Assembly (NCBI GenBank): GCA_015499985.1
Contig: JAAAUF010000122.1
Span: 1 to 62,697 of the forward strand
Direction: 5' to 3'
Length of the DNA stretch: 62,697 nucleotides
Origin: Haplosporangium gracile
Taxonomy: Eukaryota; Mortierellomycota; Mortierellomycetes; Mortierellales; Mortierellaceae
Position numbers and translations under genes: made by a program. Below the pieces are notes generated by a model. It ran no database searches, had not been told where the DNA came from, and was given only the letters and a program-made list of their open reading frames with translations. Positions 32,916 to 43,235 of the stretch are shown here, one piece after another (position 1 is the first letter of the stretch; every line of letters begins with the position of its first letter).

Positions 32916-34070
32916 ATGGGCATCCTTTCTACCTCCGACAGATTCCCCGTCCTTGTCGTCCTCAACCCACACTCAGGACGCAAACAGGGTCTCGAGACCT
33001 GGGAAAATACCGTCAAGCCAGTCCTCAACACCGCCAACAAACCCTTCCGCCTCATCGAAAGCAACTCCCAGGGATATGTCATCTCTTACTTTATGGACAA
33101 TATCAAGCCCATCATCACCGACCTCGCTCAGTCTCTCAGCACCGTCACTACCTCAGGAGCCCCTGACGGTGAAACCATCGTATACCCAACATCTGCCAAG
33201 CTGCAAATCATAGTCCTGGGTGGCGACGGAACAGTCCACGAGATTGTCAATGGTATTCTGAAGGGTGTTGAAGGCACCGGTTTTGTGACGGATGCCTTCC
33301 GTCCCGAGGTTGAGTTCTCTGTTATCCCCACGGGCACAGGAAATGCCATCTCGACCAGCCTTGGCGTGACGAGCGTGCAGGACGCTGTCGATCGGTTTAT
33401 TGCTGGAAAGACAGTTCCACTCCGTCTTATGTCCGTTGCATCCCAAAATTCACAGCTCTACACCGCCGTCGTAAACAGCTATGGTCTCCATTGCGCAACC
33501 GTCTATGACTCGGAAGAGTTTCGCCATCTGGGCAACGATCGTTTCCGCCAGGCGGCCATGAAAAACGTCGAGAATCTGAAGCAATACGAAGGCAAGTTGT
33601 CGCTCTATGGTCCCACTCAACGTTATAACCGAACCTCCACCTCTCTTGTCGAAACTGCTCCCGCTGTCAGTAACATTGCGCAGGCTGACAACAAGAACAC
33701 CGCCGCCGCCACGCTTACTTTGCCAGGACCATTCACCTACCTTCTCATCAGCAAGCAAGCATCCTTCGAGCCAGGATTCACCCCAACACCCTTTGCAAAG
33801 ACATCCGACGATTGGATGGACGTCCTGGCCGTCCAGAATGTGGGCCAGGCCGAGATTATGCAAATGTTTGGATCCACAGCCACCGGAGCCCATGTGAACC
33901 AGGAACACGTCGAGTACATCAAAGCCAAGATCATTGAACTAGAGACTCCCACACAAGGACGGCTTTGCATTGATGGAGAGTTTTTGACCATCGAGGCCGG
34001 ACCTGAGGGCAAGATCCGCTTCGAGGTTACATCTGACCCCAACATTCAAATCTTTCATATTTTTGCGTAG
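32916..34070 (+). CDS. Sphingosine/diacylglycerol kinase-family lipid kinase
   Basis: Intronless, 384 aa, one DAGK-catalytic fold. Visible motifs: NPHSGR (17-22), nucleotide-binding GGDGT (102-106), PTGTGNAIS (about 138), and the C-terminal all-beta half ending with RLCIDGEFL, matching the conserved DGE of this superfamily. It should phosphorylate a long-chain base, ceramide or diacylglycerol. I favour sphingosine-kinase-like because of the layout and length, but specificity cannot be read. No signal peptide or TM helix is visible, so it is probably cytosolic and membrane-associated. Start chosen at CAACCATGG, a good context; an in-frame ATG 75 bases upstream would add a leader of low-complexity sequence. 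Confidence 0.85.
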   Translation: MGILSTSDRFPVLVVLNPHSGRKQGLETWENTVKPVLNTANKPFRLIESNSQGYVISYFMDNIKPIITDLAQSLSTVTTSGAPDGETIVYPTSAKLQIIVLGGDGTVHEIVNGILKGVEGTGFVTDAFRPEVEFSVIPTGTGNAISTSLGVTSVQDAVDRFIAGKTVPLRLMSVASQNSQLYTAVVNSYGLHCATVYDSEEFRHLGNDRFRQAAMKNVENLKQYEGKLSLYGPTQRYNRTSTSLVETAPAVSNIAQADNKNTAAATLTLPGPFTYLLISKQASFEPGFTPTPFAKTSDDWMDVLAVQNVGQAEIMQMFGSTATGAHVNQEHVEYIKAKIIELETPTQGRLCIDGEFLTIEAGPEGKIRFEVTSDPNIQIFHIFA

Positions 34071-34205
34071 TCTCGTCCTTCCCACACGCATGCGACGGAA
34101 TAGAATGCTACACATTCCCCCCTTTTCGTTATAAATATGCATCGACATCGTCGCCATTTTTTTTTCTATTTTTTTGTACGCTTGCCATTGAACTAATCTA
34201 CATCT

Positions 34206-34325
34206 TTAATGATATAACACAATCGCATCCCCATCAGCGACCATGGAGGTCCTTCTTTTCAAGGGTATCCTTCCACGCTGTGCAAACAATGGTGTATTTG
34301 ACATGGCGGTGATATATCCCGCAAA
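34206..34325 (-). other. Possible terminal exon of an unidentified small gene
   Basis: On the minus strand a CACTCACAG acceptor-like site precedes an open frame of 40 codons that ends in TAA at 34206-34208. It encodes a mixed-composition basic peptide (GRIPLKRRTSMVADGDAIVL) unlike the simple sequence around it. The matching upstream exon would lie beyond the N gap, where a GTAAGT donor occurs at 34509 on the minus strand, but no open frame in the right phase precedes that donor. I do not recognise the peptide. Confidence 0.2.
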
Positions 34326-34353
34326 CTGTGAGTGTTTTTTTTTTTTTTTTTTT

Positions 34354-34363
34354 NNNNNNNNNN
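34354..34363. other. Assembly gap (10 N)
   Basis: Ten N lie between a 19-base T run and an A-rich purine run. Such placeholders usually mark a gap of unknown true length, so distances across this point are unreliable. Confidence 0.95.
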
Positions 34364-35050
34364 AGAGAAAGAAAAAAAAAAAGGAAAAAGAACAAACATG
34401 TGAGCCTTTCTGTGTTTCTTTCTCAAAGCGGCTGTTGTGGTGAGTTGCCAATGCAAGGGAAACATTTTGTAATCCCGCATGGTAAAATTGAACACACATA
34501 CACACTTACACAGACAACGAGGCGTAATTAAATTGGGTGCAGCGTGCAACCAGGGCAAGGCAAACAATGATTGAGGCAGTGTAACTTCGCAAATCACAAT
34601 TCTAACAAACAAATAAACAGACGAACCAAACTGGTTTTTCTACCTCCGAGGTGGGTGGATTATTTGTCTTTCGTTGTGATTGTTCGTCGGATGGTGAGCA
34701 GCTTTTTTTTCTTTTTTTGTGATAAGAAAGTGCGGTCCGTTGTGTTGTGCCGTGTTGTGTTCGTTGTGTTTTTCCATGGTGTTCTTCGAAAGCGAAAGAA
34801 GTGAGCGTGTGAGCAAGTAAGAAGTCGAAGAAGGAAAAACGGTATTTTTTTGGTTAACATTAAGGTTTTACTTTCTCGCAACGTCCACCTTGCTTCCATT
34901 TTGATTCATGATAACACCATCATTCTCATTCACGAGAACACAACAACGGCAAGGGACAATACAACAGCCGGCCTTTTTGAGCACAAGTTGATAGATGATA
35001 TTATTATTATAGATACAATGAAATGAAAGTTAATGGTTTACTAAAGCGGT

Positions 35051-35779
35051 CTACTCCTCGATCTCCTTCTCCTCCTCTTCATCGGCGCCGGTGGACTGGC
35101 CGGTGATGGGGCACTTGAGGACGGAGGGGCTATTCTTGAGCATCTCGTTGAACAGAGCAGCGGGGTCATAAAAGGTCTCTAAGCTCTCGATCTGGAACTT
35201 GTCGTTGACGTGGGCAATGGTAACGCCAAAGATCTCAACGGTCTCGTTAGTAGGGTCTGCGATAAGCTTCTCGGTGTCCGAGACGGGGCAGCGGAGCTTT
35301 CCGCTGAACTTGCCCCAGTGACGCCACTTGAAGGCAACGACTGGGGGGCCAGAGTAGACCTTGAGGCACTCCCAGGCGAAACCTCCACGGATGGACTGCT
35401 TGAAGGTCAAGTGAGAGTCTTCGAATCCAGAGTTCTTGGAGGAGTAGTATTGAGTCTCGCCGAGGAGGGCATTGTAGGTTCCGACGCGGAGCATGTCCTC
35501 GACCGACTGCCAGCTGCCGCCATTGGTCGAGAACTTGTAGACTTTGTGGTCGATCGTGCGCCAGTCAACGGCCTCGGTCTTGAAGGAAGCCTCCTTTTCC
35601 CAGTTTTTGACAAGGTTTTCGACGAGGAATTCGAGCGATTCGGAGGGGTGGACTTGGGTGCGCTCGGCCTCGAAGAGGGCGTTGGGCTTGGTATAGTTAG
35701 GGGCCTTGCCTCCACGCCAGTTGACGCCCTGGTCGTTCAGGACGGCGTTGCGGTCGGTCATGTAGTCGGGGAGAGACAT
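35051..35779 (-). CDS. Plant-type pathogen-related protein, SnoaL-like fold
   Basis: Intronless, 242 aa. The sequence follows the barley/plant 'pathogen-related protein' family from end to end: NWRGGKAPNYTKPNALFEAE and RTQVHPSESLE near the start, VGTYNALLG in the middle, then GGFAWECLKVYSGPPVVAFK, RHWGKFSG and VEIFGVTIAHV, ending with the YDPAALF element. This family has a SnoaL/NTF2-like alpha+beta barrel. Its biochemical activity is unknown; in plants the gene is infection-induced. No signal peptide is visible, so it is probably cytosolic. The C-terminal twelve residues are acidic (Asp/Glu-rich). Upstream is a dense GAAGA purine tract that reads as a CT-rich leader in the gene's sense. Confidence 0.82.
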   Translation of the reverse strand: MSLPDYMTDRNAVLNDQGVNWRGGKAPNYTKPNALFEAERTQVHPSESLEFLVENLVKNWEKEASFKTEAVDWRTIDHKVYKFSTNGGSWQSVEDMLRVGTYNALLGETQYYSSKNSGFEDSHLTFKQSIRGGFAWECLKVYSGPPVVAFKWRHWGKFSGKLRCPVSDTEKLIADPTNETVEIFGVTIAHVNDKFQIESLETFYDPAALFNEMLKNSPSVLKCPITGQSTGADEEEEKEIEE

Positions 35780-35849
35780 CTTGTGAGTGTTGTGTTGAGT
35801 GGGGAGGAGGATGGGGAGGAGGATGGGACGAGAGTGAAAGAAGGCAGAA

Positions 35850-35945
35850 GAAGAAGGGAAGAGAAGAGAAGGGAAGAGAAGAGAAGAGAAGAAGAGAAGA
35901 AGAGAAAAGGAGAAGAGAAGAAGAGAAGAAAAAAGAAAAAAGCCG
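35850..35945. repeat. (GAAGA/GGAAGA)n polypurine tract
   Basis: Almost 100 bases of pure purine on the + strand, built of GAAGA and GGAAGAGAA units, 70-165 bases upstream of the PR-like start codon. In that gene's sense strand it is a CT-rich core-promoter or 5'UTR element, a common feature of highly expressed fungal genes. Confidence 0.8.
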
Positions 35946-36268
35946 AGCAGGTCAATCAATGTACTTCTTCCAAAAAGTCCGAGACTAAAAATTGCAATTG
36001 ATGGCAGACAGCATATGAGAAAGAGTATAGATGGGTTCTCGGGGAAAGGCGTCCGTTTTGAGAGCATTGGGCGACAAGGACAAGGTTACAACGGGAACCT
36101 TCCCCCTTCCCACCACTCGAACTCGCTCTCTTTCGCTCAGTTCACATTACAGGGGTATGCTATCCAGATGTCCGGGTCTACCTCCTTATTCTGAACAGCT
36201 AGGCACTCCACACTCCCGGATCCCATCTCCCATCTCCCAGCCAGGCTCTGATTAGAGAAACAATACAC

Positions 36269-36290
36269 AAACACACACACACACACACAC
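36269..36290. repeat. (AC)n dinucleotide repeat
   Basis: About eleven AC units, in the 3' flank of the second HMT1-like gene. Confidence 0.8.
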
Positions 36291-36417
36291 CAAAGCTTCT
36301 CTTTACAATGATGTTTGTATTATTTTATTCTCTCGTCAACACCAACCAGAGACACCTTCCCTTCTATTCTGGGAGTACGGCCCAGAGACAACGGCTGTGC
36401 ATATGTACCTGTCTATT

Positions 36418-39276
36418 CTATTCCTCCTTGCTGCTGACCTTGTCGCCCTCTGCACATGTCTCCATCTCGTTGTCGCCAACGGTCGAGTTGCTGCCGCCAT
36501 AGAACCTACCCGTCTGGATCCTCCACATCTTGTAGTACTCGCCCTGGCCCCCATCATCAATCGCTGCCTGGATCAGCTCCTCATGCCTGCCGCACTCAAT
36601 AATCTTCCCGTCTTTGATATAGAGGATCAGATCGGCATGCATGATAGTACTCAGTCGGTGTGCAACTGCGATGGTAGTCCGGTTCTCGGTCATTTTGTTC
36701 AAAGCCTGCTGGATATTACTCTCGGTCAAGCTGTCTAGCGCCGAGGTAGCCTCATCCATCACGATAATGGGTGGGTTCTTGAGGATCGTCCTTGCAATCG
36801 AAATGCGTTGTCGTTCTCCTCCAGAAAGCTTGGCTCCTCGATTTCCGACGGTCGTCTCGTATCCTTTCTCAAACTTCATGATAGTGTCGTGGATCTGGGC
36901 AATCTTAGCAGCTTCCTCGAGCTCTTCCCTGGATGCTGTTGTACGCCCATAATTGATATTGTATCCAATGGTGTCGTAAAAAAGAACCGGGTCCTGTGGT
37001 ATGGCTCCGATGTTCTCTCGTACGCTCAGCTGGGCAACCTTGGAGATGTCCTGTCCGTCGATTAGGATCCTACCAGCGGACGGGTCCCAGAGCCGGACCA
37101 AGAGACGCAGGATTGTCGACTTCCCTCCTCCGGTGGGTCCAACAATGCCGACGGTTTGACCCTTCTGAACCTTGAACGAGATGTTGGAAAGACCTCTCTT
37201 GTCAGGGCTGTACTGGAAGCTGACGTTCTCAAACTCGATCTCTCCACCTGACATGACCAATGGTGGTGCGTCCGGGATGTCATTGATAGTGGGCTCCAGC
37301 TTGAAGATCGCCATCATCTCGTCCATGGTAGCAAGGGTATTTCGCAAATGATCCGTCACCCAGCTTAAAGACTGGATAGGATACTCGAGCTGCTGCGAGT
37401 AGAGGACAAAGGTCATAAAACTTGCAGGGTCTCGCTGTCCGCTCGAAATCTCATGTGCGCACAGCAAACATCCTGCGAGTAGGTTCCATGTCCAGATGAT
37501 GGTTTGGATAATGGACAGGAACCGAGACTTGAATTGCAGGCCTGGACCCGATTTCCGCGAGCTTTCAATGGACTCTTCGTACCGCCCCACTTCGTATGCC
37601 TCGTTGGTGAAGTACTTGACCGTCTCTGCGTTCATCAGCGTATCTACCGGGTGACTCCTTGCGCCACCAGTCTGGATCATATCTCGATACACGCGCTTCA
37701 TCATTTTTCCATGGAGTTTACTGATGATAGTGATGAGGACTGCATTGGAGATGATCAAGGCTCCATACTTCCATCCCCAGACAATGGAAAAGTAAAGGAG
37801 AGTCACCGTAACATCGCACACCGTCGGCAGAAGGTTGAGGAGGATGATGCTGGAGACTTCGGTGACGGAATGAACGCCCTTTTCCATGATGTCAATAAGT
37901 TCATGCGCCTGCTTGTCCTGGTGGAACTGCATCGAGAGTGAGTGGGCGTGCTCAAAGAACCGAAGTTGCAGAGTCTCACGGATAAAAGAATTCAGTGGTC
38001 TCTCGGCCGCATTGTGCAGGAGGGATAGGATGCTTGAGTGCCGCTGCAGGTAGTTGTAAAAGACATAGAGCAGAACAGACCCGACATCAAACTTAGACAG
38101 GGTAATAGAACCATTGGTATTGCCTTCAGGGGAAAAGACCCGGAGGAGACGTTCTGTTTGAAGAGGAACAAGGATACGGAGGATTCTCTCGACGACCATA
38201 AGGGCAAATCGTAGCAGAAGCAGGAACTGAAGTCTCTTGTTGTTGACGGGGTACATCATCCGGATGGACATGAGGATCTTGGGTACCATGGACTTGAGTG
38301 CATTGGCTCGATACTGCTCGACGGTGTCATGCTTTTTGAGTTGTTCCTTCTTGTCGACCGACTCGGCTGCCAGTTTGACCTTTCGTGCTTTCTTGGCCGA
38401 TGGGTCCTTCAGCAGAGGGGCAGACAGCGGCAATGGATTGATATCCAACCCTCCGAATAACTGGATTGCCGAGAGGGTACTGATGGCTGACAGGAGACCG
38501 AGTCTGAGCGCAAAAGTTCCGATCACGACTCTCTCGAGACCATCCTCGGTCACCGATGGTAGTAACATTCGACAGCTCAGCCTGATGTCGGTTCGAAAGA
38601 GGTCACCGCTGAGGAGAGTTCGACTGCCGTAGGCAATATGGGGTGACACCGACACCAGGGCGCCGACAAGGGCAGTCCATGCAAGGAGGTGGTGGAGCAA
38701 GTGGGATGTACGGGACCTTGGCATCTTGGTATCGAGGGTCAAGAATATCCAGTTCAAGGTGAAAGCGCTCCATGCGGCAAGCTTGGCGGAGGCTAATGAC
38801 AGAGTGGCCGAATCTCTCTGATGGGCTTGAATGAGACGATATCCAATGACAGTCAAATCGAGGAGGTAGGTTGCCGACACCACCTGGTAAAAGCGAAGAA
38901 GTGCTTGATCCACAAAGGTTGGGTGTCTGAGCTCGCCAACGACACTATCCTGTAGGTTCTTTTTGTTTTTGTCGTCGTTGTCATCGTTGTCATCGTTGTC
39001 GTCGCTGTTATCTCGAAGATCGCCTTTGATACTTGTTGCTGTTGTTGATGTCGTGTCGGCTCTGCGGAACGAGGATCTTCGATAAACAAGACGAGATGTG
39101 AGCTGACTGAATAGGAGCTGTTTGATTTGGTCTAAGCGTGGGTGGAACTGTGAAGGAAGAGGAAGGAAGATGACATACTTTGGCAGGTAAAACGCAACAG
39201 CGAGGGTGAACAGCAAGAAGGGTAGACTGCCTTCTAGCGGGGCCTTGTCGATGTGGAAAACAGCAGAAGAAGCCAT
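36418..39276 (-). CDS. HMT1/ABCB6-type ABC half-transporter, intronless paralogue
   Basis: Single-exon 952-aa half-transporter. It has an N-terminal extra membrane region (about residues 15-290) broken by an Asp/Asn repeat (DNDDNDDNDD, near 93-105) that is encoded by a GTC/GTT/ATC microsatellite. A six-helix ABC membrane domain follows (about 340-650). The NBD is complete: Walker A GPTGGGKST, Q-loop AIPQDPVLF, signature LSGGERQR, Walker [13 protein letters not shown] and H-loop AHRLST. The layout matches HMT1/ABCB6 and the gene at 718-4573, but the two proteins are clearly diverged and this copy lacks introns and the acidic NBD insert. Family role: homodimeric export of metal-thiol conjugates or porphyrins across vacuole or mitochondrial membrane. 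Its start faces the complex I gene. Confidence 0.9.
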   Translation of the reverse strand: MASSAVFHIDKAPLEGSLPFLLFTLAVAFYLPKYVIFLPLPSQFHPRLDQIKQLLFSQLTSRLVYRRSSFRRADTTSTTATSIKGDLRDNSDDNDDNDDNDDKNKKNLQDSVVGELRHPTFVDQALLRFYQVVSATYLLDLTVIGYRLIQAHQRDSATLSLASAKLAAWSAFTLNWIFLTLDTKMPRSRTSHLLHHLLAWTALVGALVSVSPHIAYGSRTLLSGDLFRTDIRLSCRMLLPSVTEDGLERVVIGTFALRLGLLSAISTLSAIQLFGGLDINPLPLSAPLLKDPSAKKARKVKLAAESVDKKEQLKKHDTVEQYRANALKSMVPKILMSIRMMYPVNNKRLQFLLLLRFALMVVERILRILVPLQTERLLRVFSPEGNTNGSITLSKFDVGSVLLYVFYNYLQRHSSILSLLHNAAERPLNSFIRETLQLRFFEHAHSLSMQFHQDKQAHELIDIMEKGVHSVTEVSSIILLNLLPTVCDVTVTLLYFSIVWGWKYGALIISNAVLITIISKLHGKMMKRVYRDMIQTGGARSHPVDTLMNAETVKYFTNEAYEVGRYEESIESSRKSGPGLQFKSRFLSIIQTIIWTWNLLAGCLLCAHEISSGQRDPASFMTFVLYSQQLEYPIQSLSWVTDHLRNTLATMDEMMAIFKLEPTINDIPDAPPLVMSGGEIEFENVSFQYSPDKRGLSNISFKVQKGQTVGIVGPTGGGKSTILRLLVRLWDPSAGRILIDGQDISKVAQLSVRENIGAIPQDPVLFYDTIGYNINYGRTTASREELEEAAKIAQIHDTIMKFEKGYETTVGNRGAKLSGGERQRISIARTILKNPPIIVMDEATSALDSLTESNIQQALNKMTENRTTIAVAHRLSTIMHADLILYIKDGKIIECGRHEELIQAAIDDGGQGEYYKMWRIQTGRFYGGSNSTVGDNEMETCAEGDKVSSKEE

Positions 39277-39780
39277 CCTTGAGTGTGTGTGTGTGTGTGT
39301 GTTCGTCGGGCGAGTTGTGCGAGGGTTGATCGATCAGTGAGAGGGAGAAGGGCGATGTGGAGGAGGAGGGAGGATGATAAATTGGGAAAGGGCATGTCCC
39401 CCTTTTAAATAAGTGCCTTTGCCAAGATGGTGGCGGCGTATGCAACATGACATATGTTGTGGCGCAGACAATAGCGACTGGCCATGGTCCAAACTCCAAA
39501 GTAGACAACCGTCAAGAGTAAAAAGAAAACAGAAAATCCCTCCTTCGGTAAAGAGAGGGAAGGGGAGGATGTCTATCATGTCATCGACCATTCTTGGTAA
39601 GTCGCTAGCTCGCTTTTCAGTCTTCATGCAGCAGCTTGGCCACCAGAAGCATTTAGTATTTACTTTGGCGACAAATGTCAGAGACAAGAAAAGCACGTGA
39701 CCTCGACGGTCAACATGCCTTTCTCCGGACCTCCCTCCCCCGCTGTCGCTCTCCTTCAAAGATCATCTCTACCGCCACCC
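39277..39780. promoter_or_regulatory. Bidirectional promoter, ABC half-transporter / complex I 75 kDa
   Basis: Start codons of two divergent genes are 504 bases apart. The interval must drive both. It has a TG run next to the ABC gene and a CT-rich leader next to the complex I gene. Confidence 0.6.
39283..39302. repeat. (GT)n dinucleotide repeat in ABC leader
   Basis: Ten GT units immediately upstream of the start codon of the intronless ABC gene, reading as (AC)n in its 5' leader. Confidence 0.85.
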
Positions 39781-42600
39781 ATGCTTCGCGTGCTCTTCTC
39801 TAAATCCGCTGGTCGTGCCGTGCGCCAGGCAGGAGGTAAATAATAAGACCAACGCGCCTCATCGCACCTTCACCGGAGTCAACTTGCCAGGAGAAACACT
39901 GTTCTTGTCACACAACTCCTGATCCGCAACTCGGTCAAAAAAAACTTTCGGATCAGCTGGACTTCTCGGATTCAAGGTCATGTTCGAAGCAGGATTAACA
40001 TGCGTCCAATCACTTCAGGACACAGCACCCTCACCAACGCAGTTGTGGCTACCTTGGATCCACAATATCAAAGATGGAAGGCATACTCTTGCTGTAAAAG
40101 ACAGGAACACCAACAACAATGGAGAGGTCTAGCTCATTAAAGCAACTATTGATCATGCTCGGATATATAGCTTCTCGTCACTTCCGTACTTCAGCTGTCG
40201 CCAGGAATGAGGTCGAGGTCTTTGTTGACGGCAAGTCCGTCAAGGTTGAGGCTGGCTCCGCTGTTATTCAAGCTTGCGAGAAGGCCGATGTCCATATCCC
40301 CCGTTTCTGCTACCACGAACGCCTCTCGGTTGCAGGAAACTGCAGAATGTGTCTGGTCGAGGTCGAAAAGTCACCCAAGCCTGTTGCCTCGTGTGCTTTT
40401 CCCGTCATGCCCGGAATGAAGATCAAGACCGACACTACTTTGGTTAAGAAGGCTCGTGAGGGTGTCATGGAGTTCCTGTTGGCAAACCACCCACTGGACT
40501 GCCCTATTTGCGATCAAGGAGGAGAGTGCGATCTTCAGGACCAGTCTGTCCGGTATGGATCTGACCGCGGTCGTTTCTCGGAGGTTGTTGGTAAGCGTGC
40601 TGTCGAGGATAAGGAGCTCGGACCTTTGATCAAGACCACCATGACTCGTTGCATTCACTGCACTCGCTGTGTGCGTTTCGCCAACGAGGTTGCTGGGTTC
40701 CAGGATCTTGGAACCTCTGGACGCGGCAATGACATGCAGATCGGAACATACATCGAAAAGACCATGAACTCTGAGGTAACGTAGCCGATATAAGGCGACA
40801 CATCGTTCACTTTGTTCAGGCAAGGAGCTTGCTTGTATGGCATTATTTGCTAACCAATTGTCTCCTCGCTTCTAATTGACTTATTTCAACATATGTGGCG
40901 CATTACAACCATTGACATGGATATTTTGACGATAATTATTCACCTTCACCTCGGATAACAGATGTCAGGAAACTTGGCAGATGTCTGCCCTGTTGGAGCT
41001 CTTCTCTCCAAACCCTACACCTTTAACGCCCGTCCTTGGGAGCTGAAGAACACCGAGTCGGTCGATGTTCTTGATGCTCTTGGATCCAACATTCGCGTCG
41101 ACTCCCGTGGCGTCGAAGTCATGCGCATTCTCCCCCGTCTCAACGAGGACATCAACGAGGAGTGGATTTCCGACAGGACTCGCTCTGCATACGATGGTCT
41201 TAAGACCCAACGTCTTACTACTCCCATGATCCGCAAGGGTGATACCTTTGTTAACGTCAACTGGGCTGATGCCCTCCAAAAGGTTGCCTCTGAGATGAAG
41301 GCGGCTGGTCCCGGCATCAAGGCCATTGCTGGTCAATTGGCCGACGCCGAATCTCTCGTTTCCCTCAAGGATCTTGTCAACACTCTTGGATCAGAAAATG
41401 TCACTGTGGATAACCGTCGCCAGGATACCCCCGCTCACGGCACTGACTTCCGCTCCAACTACTTGCTGAACTCGACCATTGCCGGCATTGAACAGGCCGA
41501 CGCCCTCCTTTTGATCGGTACCAACCCTCGTCACGAGGCCTCCGTCATGAACGCTCGTATCCGCAAGGCTTTCGTCTACAACAGCCTCAACATCGGACTC
41601 GTTGGTGCCCCCGTCGACTTGACCTACGACTATGAGTACATTGGTGCTGATACAGCTTCGCTCGAGACTCTTGTCTCTGGCGAGCACGCCTTCTCGGCCC
41701 AGCTCGCTGAGGCCAAGAACCCCATGATCATTATTGGAAGCGGTGTCAACGATTTGCCTGACAGCGAATACGTCTTTTCGTCGGTGTCCAAGATTGTCAA
41801 CAAGCACAAGGACAAGTTTTTTCAGGAGAACTGGAACGGCTACAACGTACTCCAGCGCGTAAGTACCGGCTTCATTAAACACGGTTTAATTAATACGATT
41901 TACGTCGATGATGTCTTTTTTCACTAATTATTTCATGTACTTTTATTTTTGTACGGTATGGGACCTTTAGGCTGCCAGCAGAGCCGCTGCTTATGATATC
42001 GGTTTTGTCCCCCAGGTCAAGGAGATGGGAAAGACCTCGTTTGTTTACTTGCTCGAGGCCGACGAGATCTCTGCCTCTGATATTCCCAAGGATGCGTTTG
42101 TTGTCTACCAGGGCCACCACGGAGATGTTGGAGCCCAGTATGCGGATGTGATCTTGCCTGGAGCCACTTACACGGAAAAGAGCGCGACATATGTAAATAC
42201 CGAGGGTCGTCCCCAGCAGACACGCGCTGCTGTGCCACCACCTGGCGCTGCTCGTGAGGACTGGAAGATTATTCGTGCCATTTCAGAAGTTGCAGGAGCC
42301 ACTTTGCCATACGACGATGTTCATCAGGTCCGGGATCGTCTCCGTGATATTGCCCCCTCATTCGCCCACTATAATGTTATTGAGCCTAGCTCGGTGGCAG
42401 TAGCATCATTGGGTCTCTCAACATTGAACAAGTCGGGAGCCAAGTCGAGCAAGTCGGTGCTCACCCCTGTTATTTCAGATTACTACATGACGGATTCAAT
42501 CACCCGTGCATCGTCGACGATGGCCAAGTGTTCGGTAGCATTCTCGAAGGGCGCCCACCGCCCTGACGAATCCGAGTTTAAGATCGAGGCACATGCTTGA
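39781..42600 (+). CDS. NDUFS1/nuo-78: NADH:ubiquinone oxidoreductase 75/78-kDa subunit
   Basis: Iron-sulfur subunit of the complex I peripheral arm in the mitochondrial matrix, carrying electrons from the 51-kDa flavoprotein side toward quinone. Exons: 39781-39835, 40171-40775, 40962-41858, 41971-42600 (728 aa; human NDUFS1 is 727). The N-terminus ([16 protein letters not shown]) is a good matrix presequence. A 2Fe-2S ferredoxin domain follows ([20 protein letters not shown], then C in VASCAF), then the His/Cys 4Fe-4S ligand set ([18 protein letters not shown]) and a second cluster ([18 protein letters not shown]). The rest is the molybdopterin-oxidoreductase-like fold with [13 protein letters not shown]. 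The presequence is split from the mature domain by a 335-base intron. Rules out Saccharomycetaceae, which lack complex I. Confidence 0.97.
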
Positions 42601-43235
42601 GGATAAAAGAATGAGAAACAGAAAATAAAATTATAGAAATCCATTCAAAAAATGGTTGATAAGGAAATGATGGGTCAAGATGGAGAGTCGATCCTCTTTT
42701 TTATTGTTAGTGAAATTGAAACGCGAGAAGTCTCGAATAACCGAACATGTGTCACCGAGAGAGACGCTGTGATGAGTTTGGAGTGGGTTTGCTTGCGTGT
42801 TGTGGGGCTTGACAACCGGTCTAACTAAACAAAACACCACTGTAACCATTAAACAACCGCTTCTCTTTCTGTTGTTCTTGTTGTTATTGACGTTGACGTT
42901 GCTGGTAGCCTTGTTCATACCTTCATTCACTCCTTCATTCACTTCATCCACTTCTTCTTTCACTTCTTCATTCCATTTCTCCCCTCTCCTCCCTCCCTCT
43001 CTCTTGATTTTTTTGTACGTGTGTGTGTTCCCTTCTGCTCGCCACGGTGTCACAAACTTCCCTCCAGCTTCGCCCAGACATCAAGCATGCACTCTTAACC
43101 CTTTACTCTTACTCATCACTGTCCTCCCTAACCTCCCTTCATTTCCCTCCAGCTTCACCTCCTCAATACGCAATTCGCAACAAACAACAAACATTAACAG
43201 TAACTACACGATACCACAATTGAAAAGAGTTAGCA
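42601..43235. other. Complex I 3' end and ABCC promoter/leader
   Basis: Begins with an AT-rich 3'UTR (AAATAAAAT at 42623). From about 42840 to 43190 the + strand is pyrimidine-rich, the likely leader of the ABCC gene. No protein-coding feature recognised. Confidence 0.5.

Larger units (their letters stand above)
34071..35050. other. Intergenic region with assembly gap
   Basis: Between the lipid kinase and the pathogen-related protein genes. It contains a poly-T run, the N gap and a possible small exon (separate entries). The part right of the gap (34364-35050) has only short open frames; the frame at 34571-34804 on the + strand is Phe/Val-rich and not convincing. Confidence 0.5.
35780..36417. 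other. Leader of the PR-like gene and 3' region of the ABC gene
   Basis: Between two minus-strand genes. It contains the GAAGA tract near 35850-35945 and an AC dinucleotide run near 36269-36290. No gene recognised. Confidence 0.5.

Noticed and set aside
35210..36001. 263-codon + strand open frame
   Set aside because: It is antisense to the PR-like gene and its purine tract; the minus-strand protein has a clear family match.
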